DNA of 9,813 nt from positions 1-9,813 of the forward strand of contig CALBRY010000217.1 of assembly GCA_937927665.1 (NCBI GenBank), written 5' to 3'. A program made the translations under genes and the position numbers. Below the pieces are notes generated by a model. The model was not told the origin of the DNA and ran no database searches. It saw nothing but the letters and a program-made list of their open reading frames with translations. Origin of the DNA: an uncultured Chloroflexota bacterium. Lineage in GTDB: Bacteria > Chloroflexota > Anaerolineae > Aggregatilineales > Phototrophicaceae. Of this stretch, positions 1-5,478 are shown in pieces; positions within the stretch are counted from its first letter, which is position 1, and each line of letters begins with the position of its first letter.

Positions 1-1
1 T

Positions 2-577
2 TTCGGTGATGATCTGCTCGATGGTCCTTTCAAAACAAACGACGCATCCGCACCGCCAGCCAATGATCCGATCAAACTGCGCGTGTATGATTTCGGGACA
101 CCGGCAGCGGTGATCGCTGACGCCGCTAAGGATTCGATGTTTGGCGATAAAGATGCGTCACCGCAGGAAAGCCGTCGTGACCGCGCCCGCCGCGAAAAAG
201 ATGAAAAGCGCGCCGAACGCGAAAAGGCGAAAGAGACGAAAGCCGCCGCTAAAGCCACGAAAAAAGCGGCTGTTGAGCCTGTCACGAGCGACGATGACTT
301 GTTTGGCACATCAGAAGTCACGGTGACTGCGCCGGATAACCGCGATTACACGTTGTTTAACGACATCGACGCGGACGCAGACGGCATCCCGATGGAAGAA
401 AGCGAAGGCGAATTGTTCGGGATGATCCCGATCGAAATCAAGCCAACACGCCTCCCCGGTACGCGTGAACGCCTGCCGCTCGTGGGTGTTTTGATGTTGA
501 TTCTGCTGCTGGTGCTTAACGTAGGTGCATTCGGCTTCTTGGTGATGCAGCTTATCAGCACCCTTAACCGTGTATGA
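2..577 (+). CDS. Hypothetical charged protein with C-terminal membrane helix (5' end outside window)
   Basis: The frame is open from the first bases of the window, so the start lies upstream; a GTG at 83 is in frame but need not be the start. I do not recognise the family. Visible parts in order are an acidic N-terminal stretch, a Lys/Glu/Arg/Ala-rich segment (about 179-275) that could form a charged helix or coiled coil, an acidic linker, and a hydrophobic segment (about 479-556, Leu/Val/Ile/Met-rich) followed by a six-residue tail ending NRV. This looks like a single C-terminal transmembrane anchor with a large cytoplasmic part. A short acidic motif ending in Phe-Gly recurs: FGDD near base 2, SMFGDK near 137, DDLFG near 292 and GELFG near 407. 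The last is followed by a PIEIKPTRLPG stretch just before the membrane helix. The gene ends five bases before the rpsT -35 element. A role in membrane-anchored assembly or regulation is only a guess. Confidence 0.75.
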   Translation, partial: FGDDLLDGPFKTNDASAPPANDPIKLRVYDFGTPAAVIADAAKDSMFGDKDASPQESRRDRARREKDEKRAEREKAKETKAAAKATKKAAVEPVTSDDDLFGTSEVTVTAPDNRDYTLFNDIDADADGIPMEESEGELFGMIPIEIKPTRLPGTRERLPLVGVLMLILLLVLNVGAFGFLVMQLISTLNRV

Positions 578-581
578 ACCA

Positions 582-610
582 TAGACACGCGTACGGCGGC
601 GTGATATAAT
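582..610 (+). promoter_or_regulatory. Sigma70-like promoter of rpsT
   Basis: TAGACA (582-587) and TATAAT (605-610) are separated by exactly 17 bp, and a TG at 602-603 gives an extended -10. Transcription would start near 617, leaving a leader of about 40 nt. The promoter begins right after the upstream stop codon. A 6-bp inverted repeat GCGGCG (596-601) / CGCCGC (612-617) brackets the -10 box. Confidence 0.8.
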
Positions 611-657
611 CCGCCGCTAATTCTGTACAGCCTGTTTGCGTAAGTTGACTAAACCAT

Positions 658-930
658 ATGGCGAACCATAAATCTGCAATTAAACGTATCCGTCAGACCG
701 AAAAACGCCGCGCCTATAATCGCGTTTATCGCAGCCGCGCCCGTACCTTCGTCAAGAAGGCTCGTACAGCGATTGCGGGAACGAGTGTAGATGCAGCGAC
801 CGAGGCGACCCGTGCCGCCATTCAAGACCTTGATCGCGCCGCCAGCCGGGGTGTGATCCACAAGCGGAATGCGGCTCGCCGCAAATCACGCCTGATGAGA
901 CAGCTTTATCAGCTTTCTCAGACGAAGTAA
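658..930 (+). CDS. rpsT: 30S ribosomal protein bS20
   Basis: The 90-residue, strongly basic protein matches bS20 in length and sequence. It has the N-terminal MANHKSAIKRIRQTEK block, the RR-x-x-NR region, and the C-terminal GVIHKRNAARRKSRL block typical of the family. bS20 is a primary binding protein of 16S rRNA in the small subunit. The ATG at 658 fits the conserved N-terminus exactly. No clear Shine-Dalgarno sequence is visible in the leader. The gene appears monocistronic, with a near-consensus promoter in front and an intrinsic terminator 36 bp behind. bS20 represses its own translation in Escherichia coli; nothing in this leader proves the same here. Confidence 0.98.
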   Translation: MANHKSAIKRIRQTEKRRAYNRVYRSRARTFVKKARTAIAGTSVDAATEATRAAIQDLDRAASRGVIHKRNAARRKSRLMRQLYQLSQTK

Positions 931-965
931 CCGCTTGTAACCCATGGTCAGCAATACCATAAAAG

Positions 966-1005
966 AAAGAGGACACGGTTTGTAAACGCCGCGTCCTCTT
1001 TTTTT
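966..1005 (+). terminator. Intrinsic terminator of rpsT, probably bidirectional
   Basis: A 9-bp perfect stem AAAGAGGAC (966-974) / GTCCTCTTT (993-1001) is extended inward by CGG/CCG (976-978 / 989-991) after one mismatch. Seven T residues follow at 999-1005. On the minus strand the same hairpin is followed by TTTCTTTT (968-961). It can therefore also end transcription of the convergent regulator gene that stops at 1028. Confidence 0.92.
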
Positions 1006-1027
1006 GTCCGTATTTAAGCCGCTGCCG

Positions 1028-1735
1028 TTATTGCATTTGTAATATAAGCGCGGACATTTTTTCAACTTCGGTCACGGCGGGCGCAAGATCGAGGCGATAG
1101 CCGACACCGCGCACCGTGATCAAGGGCGACTCTTGATAAGGTTCGCTGTTTAAGGCGCGGCGAAACCAGCGCACATGCACATCGAGCGTGCGCGTATCGC
1201 CCAGATAGTCTGTCTCCCACACTTCTTCCATAATCTGCTTACGCTCCAGCGTTTCGCCGGGGTGACGCAGGAAATATTCAACCAACTGCGCGAGTTTGGG
1301 CGAAAGTGGAATTGTCTTGCCGTTGGCGTGCAGCAGACGACGATCCAGATTCATCGCGTATGGACCGCAGACCAACATGGCATCATCGGAGGCGGGTTTC
1401 GGCGCTTTGGTCACTTTCGAGATCGCCAACGCCAGCTTGCGGGCGGTGATTGGCGGGATAACAAACGCATCGGCGGGCGATTCTTCTTTGTTGGTCAGAT
1501 CAGGCAGCAGATGAATCAACGGGACGACACGCGCTGTCTCTTTAAGCTGGCGCGCGATCCGCACACCGGCAGTTTTCATGGAAACCGCATCCAGAATAAA
1601 GGCAAGCGGCGGCACCAGTTCCGCCTGTAAAAGCGCCTGTTTTCCGCTGGTCACCGAGACAACGGCGTGCCGTTTATTCAGTAAATCCACGCGCGACGCT
1701 TTATGTGGACGCTCGATTAAGATAATAGTCGCCAT
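1028..1735 (-). CDS. OmpR/PhoB-family response regulator with degenerate receiver
   Basis: The 235-residue protein has a receiver-like domain (about 1-108) and a winged-helix DNA-binding domain (about 118-218). The latter shows the RTLDVHVRWFRRAL recognition-helix region and the ITVRGVGYRL wing typical of PhoB/OmpR. In the receiver the phospho-acceptor Asp is kept (D49, in FILDAVSMKTAG). The N-terminal acidic pair is reduced to one Glu (E8 in LIERPH), the switch Ser/Thr is not evident (HLLPD), and the conserved Lys before Pro is replaced by Pro (P94 in FVIPPI). Normal Mg-dependent phosphorylation is therefore doubtful, and control by dimerisation or protein contact is more likely. The last 17 residues extend past the winged helix. 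It has its own promoter, a weak GAAGG upstream of the ATG, no kinase next to it, and converges on rpsT. The DNA target is unknown. Confidence 0.9.
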   Translation of the reverse strand: MATIILIERPHKASRVDLLNKRHAVVSVTSGKQALLQAELVPPLAFILDAVSMKTAGVRIARQLKETARVVPLIHLLPDLTNKEESPADAFVIPPITARKLALAISKVTKAPKPASDDAMLVCGPYAMNLDRRLLHANGKTIPLSPKLAQLVEYFLRHPGETLERKQIMEEVWETDYLGDTRTLDVHVRWFRRALNSEPYQESPLITVRGVGYRLDLAPAVTEVEKMSALILQMQ

Positions 1736-2087
1736 ATGAGGTTAGCCTTCAATCGGACGGCGGATTATATATGGGAACGACTCGCAGATCAAAGACACGG
1801 ATGGACTATTCATGCAGACTCAATTCCCCTACGACGAGGTGAAGGAGTTGGGAATTGGATTGCGGTTGACCTATCAGCACAACTTGGCGTTTTAGGGTAT
1901 GCTGTGAAAGATGAGGTGCCCCCTGTGAACCGCGATTGCGAAAAGTATATATCGCGCGTTCCGCACGTCAAGCAGACTAATATACATGTAAAGTCTGACT
2001 CTCACATACCTGTGCTGCGATTTCTAAGCACTCATCTGAAGGGACTGTCCGTGTGCGCGCCTGTGATTTTGCGGTAAGCTATGCGAT
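1736..2087. other. Intergenic region of 352 bp between divergent genes
   Basis: This region separates the regulator gene (minus) from the M20 peptidase gene (plus). An open frame at 1736-2077 begins inside the regulator's leader but shows no recognisable domain, no ribosome site and atypical composition, so I do not call it. The region holds the regulator promoter near its left end. It also holds two dyads: CGCGAT (1931-1936) / ATCGCG (1951-1956), and CAGACT (1973-1978) / AGTCTG (1992-1997), the latter around the palindrome TACATGTA (1983-1990). I see no convincing -35/-10 pair for the peptidase gene. TAAGCT at 2075-2080 is a weak -10 candidate that would leave almost no leader. Confidence 0.5.
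1764..1792 (-). promoter_or_regulatory. Sigma70-like promoter of the response regulator gene
   Basis: On the minus strand, TTGATC (1792-1787) and a perfect TATAAT (1769-1764) are separated by 17 bp. Transcription would start near 1757, giving a leader of about 21 nt that contains GAAGG. The 12 bases TATAATCCGCCG (1769-1758) are identical to those at the rpsT promoter (605-616). Confidence 0.7.
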
Positions 2088-3254
2088 ATGAAAACGCTTA
2101 TTGAAACCATCGACTCGAATTTATCTTGGGGAACCCTTCCCCAAACCGCAGCATGGGTCATCGATCAGGGAATCGCAATCCAGCAGATTCCCGCTCCAAC
2201 GTTTGCCGAACAGCACCGCGCCGATTTTGTCGCTGCGCTGATGCGTGAACTCGGCTTGCAAGATGTGATGATCGATTCGCTGACGAATGTGTACGGACGA
2301 TACCCCGGCGCATCTGCCGATCGTCCTGCCGTGATGCTTGCCGCCCATACCGATACGATCTTCTCCGCCGAAACCGATCTTACCTTGAGACGCGACGGGG
2401 ATTTAATCTACGCACCCGGTTTAGGCGATAACAGCATCGGCGTAAGCGGCATGCTCGGTTTGGTGTGGGCGCTGAATCAGGCGAAGATCACCCCTGCCCG
2501 CGATCTGTGGATCGTGGCGACCACCCGCGAGGAAGGATTAGGCGATCTGGGTGGAATGCGCGCCGCTTTTGAGCGCCTGAAGCCGCAGATCGACAGCGTG
2601 ATCAACCTTGAGGGACTCGCCTACGGACATGTGTATCATGCTGGAATCGCTGTGCGGCGGCTGAATATCACGCTGACAACCGAAGGCGGTCACAGTTGGC
2701 TGCATTTCGGAAAACCGAGCGCGGCGCATAAGCTGGTCGAACTCGGTGCGCGTATCGCCGCAATCCAACCACCGCAGCATCCGCGCACAACTTACAACAT
2801 TGGCATGATTCGCGGTGGTGAAGCCATCAACGCCATTGCATCACATGCTGAATTGTGGCTGGATATGCGTTCGGAGGACAAAGACGCATTGGCACGGCTT
2901 GAGCGTCAAGTACGTGCTCACATTGACGCGATAAAATCAAGCGAAGTCACGATCACCGCTGAAATTGTCGGAGATCGTCCGCCGGGTTTCATCGATCCTT
3001 CTCACCCGCTGGTGCAGGGCGCGGTCGCGGCGCTGAACTGTCAAGGGGTGCGCGCCAGTTTGGAAAATGGCAGCACGGATGGCAACATCCCGCTGTCTTT
3101 TGGCGTGCCTACCGTGACGATCGGGATCACGCGGGGCGGCAACGCGCATCGTTTGGATGAGTATATCGATACCGAACCCGTCGCCGCCGGAATGCGGCAG
3201 TTGATCGTGCTGGCGCTCGCGGCTGCGGAAAGCGGAGCAGCGCGGACGAAATGA
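2088..3254 (+). CDS. M20-family zinc metallopeptidase
   Basis: The 388-residue cytoplasmic protein carries the full M20/M28-clan metal site. This comprises H87-x-D89 (AAHTDTIF), bridging D114 (GLGDNSIG), catalytic E148 next to ligand E149 (TTREEG), E175 (INLEG) and a C-terminal His ligand H354 (NAHRLDEY). The GGHSW motif near residue 200 marks the start of the lid/dimerisation domain inserted in the catalytic domain. The family hydrolyses peptide or amide bonds as di- or tripeptidases, carboxypeptidases, or deacylases of N-acyl amino acids. The general layout is closest to tripeptidase/peptidase T-like or uncharacterised M20 proteins, and the substrate cannot be read from sequence. There is no signal peptide. 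The ATG at 2088 lacks a Shine-Dalgarno sequence. The gene is followed after 9 bp by a receiver-GAF gene, which suggests one transcript. Confidence 0.92.
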   Translation: MKTLIETIDSNLSWGTLPQTAAWVIDQGIAIQQIPAPTFAEQHRADFVAALMRELGLQDVMIDSLTNVYGRYPGASADRPAVMLAAHTDTIFSAETDLTLRRDGDLIYAPGLGDNSIGVSGMLGLVWALNQAKITPARDLWIVATTREEGLGDLGGMRAAFERLKPQIDSVINLEGLAYGHVYHAGIAVRRLNITLTTEGGHSWLHFGKPSAAHKLVELGARIAAIQPPQHPRTTYNIGMIRGGEAINAIASHAELWLDMRSEDKDALARLERQVRAHIDAIKSSEVTITAEIVGDRPPGFIDPSHPLVQGAVAALNCQGVRASLENGSTDGNIPLSFGVPTVTIGITRGGNAHRLDEYIDTEPVAAGMRQLIVLALAAAESGAARTK

Positions 3255-3257
3255 GGA
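3253..3257 (+). promoter_or_regulatory. Ribosome binding site of the receiver-GAF gene
   Basis: GAGGA overlaps the stop codon of the peptidase gene and lies 6 nt before the ATG at 3264. It fixes that start and suggests translational coupling. Confidence 0.8.
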
Positions 3258-3263
3258 CGAAAA

Positions 3264-4097
3264 ATGGCAGCGATTGATCTGCTGGTCGCCGTGCGGGGAG
3301 ACAGCGCGGCGCGTTACGAACAAGGCTTGTCGATCATCAAAGATTTTCGCGTCCGCGTGGTGAACGGCGTCGATGCCGTCTTTAATCAATTGAGTGACCC
3401 CGCAATGTATACCGATGTGATCGTGTTAGACAGCGCCCTCCCCGGCGCATTCGACTCGATTGGCGACCTGCGCGATCGCAACTCGCGCGTCTTGATCATC
3501 CTTGTGGATGAAGATGCCGATTTTGCGCTTCCCGGTCAAGCGGACGATATCAGCACTGACCCGTTTACCAACGGTGACTTAGCGCGGCGGATCAATCGAC
3601 TGCTTGCCGACCGCCGCCTTGAAACACTTCGCGCCGATGCGATGCCTCCGGTGCGCGCCTTTGCCAAAAAGCTCCGCAACGCGGTAGGCGAGATCGGCAA
3701 ACAAGAAGCCGCCGTCAGCGCGATCAAAGACTTGGGATACGATTACGTCGCTTTTTATCGCTTAGAAAAAAGCGAACCGGTCACGCTCACGTTGAAGGCG
3801 CAGGATGGACCGATCGCTATTCAAGCGGTCGCGCCGAAAAGCGCCGGAAGCGGTGACGTAATGGCATGGGTCGCCACCAACGGACAGAGCAAGATCGCCG
3901 GAATGAACGATGAGATTTCGCATCCGCTGGTCAAACGCGGACGATTAGGCTGTGTCGCGGTAACTCCCGTCGGCACGACAAGCCGCTATGGGGTGCTGGC
4001 GGCATTCCGCGAACGCCCGGACACGATCACCATGCAGGATGTTCTGCTGCTGGAGTTGATCAGCGCACAGCTTGCCGCTGTCGTCTCGAAAGAATGA
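3264..4097 (+). CDS. Receiver-like domain plus GAF domain protein
   Basis: The 277-residue soluble protein has an N-terminal CheY-like fold (about 1-118) and a C-terminal GAF-like domain (about 130-275). In the receiver, an Asp at the phosphorylation position is present (D56, VIVLDSALPGA). The N-terminal acidic pair is missing (LLVAVRGD), and the conserved Lys of the KPF motif is Asp (D99, in STDPF). The GAF part is recognised from the pattern LGYDYVAFYRLE, the central Gly-rich strand GCVAVTPVG, the YGVLAAF strand and the closing helix LLLELISAQLAAVV. There is no output domain such as DNA binding, kinase or cyclase. The protein probably works as a sensor or adaptor through protein contact. 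It shares a transcript with the M20 peptidase, which could suggest a common signal, but this is inference. Domain boundaries are approximate. Confidence 0.8.
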   Translation: MAAIDLLVAVRGDSAARYEQGLSIIKDFRVRVVNGVDAVFNQLSDPAMYTDVIVLDSALPGAFDSIGDLRDRNSRVLIILVDEDADFALPGQADDISTDPFTNGDLARRINRLLADRRLETLRADAMPPVRAFAKKLRNAVGEIGKQEAAVSAIKDLGYDYVAFYRLEKSEPVTLTLKAQDGPIAIQAVAPKSAGSGDVMAWVATNGQSKIAGMNDEISHPLVKRGRLGCVAVTPVGTTSRYGVLAAFRERPDTITMQDVLLLELISAQLAAVVSKE

Positions 4098-4104
4098 CAA
4101 GCTG

Positions 4105-4174
4105 AACCGCAGAGGACGCAGAGGAAAAGGCGTTTCGGATTCTTTTCTCTGCATCCTCCGCGATCTCTGCGGTT
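4105..4174. repeat. AACCGCAGAG hairpin repeat, copy 1, at convergent junction
   Basis: Perfect 10-bp arms AACCGCAGAG (4105-4114) and CTCTGCGGTT (4165-4174) enclose further pairing: CGC/GCG (4117-4119 / 4160-4162) and GAGGA/TCCTC (4121-4125 / 4154-4158). An alternative pairing uses CAGAG-g-AAAA (4119-4128) with TTTTCTCTG (4143-4151). It fills the gap between two convergent genes, and its right arm supplies part of the TAA stop codon of the minus-strand gene. It probably acts as a bidirectional transcript-end hairpin, although no long U-tract follows. It is related to the repeat at 7869-7925. Confidence 0.75.
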
Positions 4175-5369
4175 AAAGCAGCGCTTTCATCGCCGCCGCA
4201 AACCGATCGATCTCCGCGTGTGTGTTGTAATGCGCCAATCCAACGCGCACCATGCCATCCGGCTTATTCAACCGCTGCATGATCTCAACCGCGTAGTAAT
4301 TGCCATCCCACACGTAAATATGTGATTTCGCCAGATGTTCGGCAACCTGAGTCGGCGTGAATCCGTCAAGCGAGAACACAACGGTCGGCACGCGCTCATG
4401 CAGCCGTGTCCGATCGGTAATTCCAGCGATGCGCGCCCCCGGAACCGCCTCTATCACGTCGATTAGGTGTGCCACAAGTTCGCGCTCATAGACCGCGAGA
4501 TTTTCCATGCCAATGTCGTGCAAATAATCGACTGCCGCCCCTACCCCGGCGATCAATTCGAATGCGGGTGTGCCTGTCTCCCAGCGATACGGCGGCACAT
4601 CTTTTGAAGGACGCACTTTATACGCGGGTAAGCGGGCAAGCAGATCCCGTTTTCCGTACAGAATCCCCGCATGCGGACCAAAAAACTTGTACGCCGAACA
4701 CATCAAGAAATCGCAGTCGATCGCCTGTACGTTAATCGCGACATGCGGCGCGCTCTGCACCGCGTCCACTACATAAAGCGCATTGGCGGCGTGTGCCATC
4801 GCGGCAATCTGCGCGACAGGGTTAATCGTCCCGACCGCGTTTGAAGCGTGAACCGTCGCAACGATGCGCGTCCGGTCGCTCAACGCGGCTTCGAGCGTAT
4901 TCAAGTCAAGCGTGCAGTCACGTTCGATGATGTCCACCCAGTTGACTTTCAACCCGTAATCCGCAGCAATCCGCAGCCACGGGGAGACATTCGCATCGTG
5001 ATCCATGCGTGTGAGGACGATTTCATCCCCCGGCTTGAGCGTCTGCGCCAATGCGCGGCTGAGCGCGAAATTGAGCGTGGTCATGTTCGCACCGAACACG
5101 ATTTCTTCCGGCTGTGCAGCGCCCAAAAAACGCGCGACTTTCTCGCGCACGCTGTAGACCATCGCGTCGGTCGCTATGCTGGTACGGAAAACCCCGCCCT
5201 GATTCGCATTCATGTTCAGGTAATAGCCGCTCACCGCGTCGATCACCCGCTGCGGAACCTGTGTACCTGCCGGATTATCAAAATAGACTGGCGTTATCCC
5301 GTCAATTTTCGAATGCAGCGAAGGAAATTGACCACGTACTGCGTTCGGTTCAAGGCTGATCGTCGTCAT
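4173..5369 (-). CDS. Class V aminotransferase-fold PLP enzyme, cysteine desulfurase-like (VC1184 type)
   Basis: The 398-residue protein matches the cysteine desulfurase-like VC1184 group in length and motifs: YFDNPAGTQVP near the N-terminus, NMTTL (95-99), DHDANVSPW (123-131), HASNAVG (174-180), VVDAVQSAPH (200-209) and CSAYKFFGPH (224-233). The PLP Schiff-base Lys is K228, D202 would bind the pyridine nitrogen, H124 would stack on the ring, and R375 (MVRVGLAHYN) would bind the substrate carboxylate. In SufS/CsdA the active-site loop carries the catalytic Cys before Ala. Here the matching segment reads WDGNYYA, with Tyr at 359. True cysteine desulfurase activity by persulfide transfer is therefore unlikely; a lyase, aminotransferase or another beta/gamma-elimination reaction is possible. 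There are no Suf/Isc partners nearby. The ATG at 5369 has only a weak GGGA upstream. The gene is divergent from the histidine kinase. Confidence 0.9.
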   Translation of the reverse strand: MTTISLEPNAVRGQFPSLHSKIDGITPVYFDNPAGTQVPQRVIDAVSGYYLNMNANQGGVFRTSIATDAMVYSVREKVARFLGAAQPEEIVFGANMTTLNFALSRALAQTLKPGDEIVLTRMDHDANVSPWLRIAADYGLKVNWVDIIERDCTLDLNTLEAALSDRTRIVATVHASNAVGTINPVAQIAAMAHAANALYVVDAVQSAPHVAINVQAIDCDFLMCSAYKFFGPHAGILYGKRDLLARLPAYKVRPSKDVPPYRWETGTPAFELIAGVGAAVDYLHDIGMENLAVYERELVAHLIDVIEAVPGARIAGITDRTRLHERVPTVVFSLDGFTPTQVAEHLAKSHIYVWDGNYYAVEIMQRLNKPDGMVRVGLAHYNTHAEIDRFAAAMKALL

Positions 5370-5379
5370 AACCGGAGTT

Positions 5380-5415
5380 CCCGTTTATAATCCTATAGAT
5401 ACAGTAGTAAACGGG
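5380..5415. promoter_or_regulatory. Candidate operator: 8-bp inverted repeat in divergent intergenic region
   Basis: CCCGTTTA (5380-5387) and TAAACGGG (5408-5415) form a perfect inverted repeat with a 20-bp spacer. The centres of the arms are 28 bp apart, close to three helical turns, so a dimeric regulator could bind both on one face. It covers the predicted -10 and -35 of the PLP enzyme gene and lies just upstream of the kinase gene's putative promoter. The binding protein is unknown. Confidence 0.45.
5384..5411 (-). promoter_or_regulatory. Predicted promoter of the PLP enzyme gene
   Basis: On the minus strand, TTTACT (5411-5406) and TATAAA (5389-5384) are separated by 16 bp, and the ATG lies about 15 bp downstream of the -10. 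Each hexamer falls inside one arm of the inverted repeat at 5380-5415. The short leader would be nearly leaderless. Confidence 0.5.
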
Positions 5416-5445
5416 TCACAGCATACCGTAGAGTTGCGCTAAAAT
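5415..5445 (+). promoter_or_regulatory. Weak candidate promoter of the histidine kinase gene
   Basis: TAAAAT (5440-5445) is a reasonable -10. The best -35 is GTCACA (5415-5420) with a long 19-bp spacer. The ATG at 5479 would follow a leader of about 27 nt with no clear Shine-Dalgarno sequence. Confidence 0.35.
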
Positions 5446-5478
5446 CATCCAGTTATAGCTTCGAGACGCGCCAAGCTC

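Noticed and set aside
1866..1903. Promoter TTGACC / TATGCT for the peptidase gene
   Set aside because: The spacer is 26 bp, too long for a sigma70 promoter, and it lies nearly 190 bp from the start codon.
1736..2077. Open frame of 113 codons on the plus strand starting inside the regulator's leader
   Set aside because: It overlaps the regulator promoter, has no ribosome site or recognisable domain, and its sequence looks like non-coding translation.
2937..3389. Minus-strand open frame across the peptidase/receiver-GAF junction
   Set aside because: It crosses two well-supported genes and their ribosome site and has no features of its own.
4098..4174. CRISPR-like repeat at the AACCGCAGAG element
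   Set aside because: There are no regularly spaced direct repeats; the structure is an inverted repeat forming a single hairpin.
4848..5390. Long plus-strand open frame antisense to the PLP enzyme gene
   Set aside because: Its protein is rich in Arg and His with no domain, as expected from the shadow of a high-GC gene, while the opposite strand has a clear family match.
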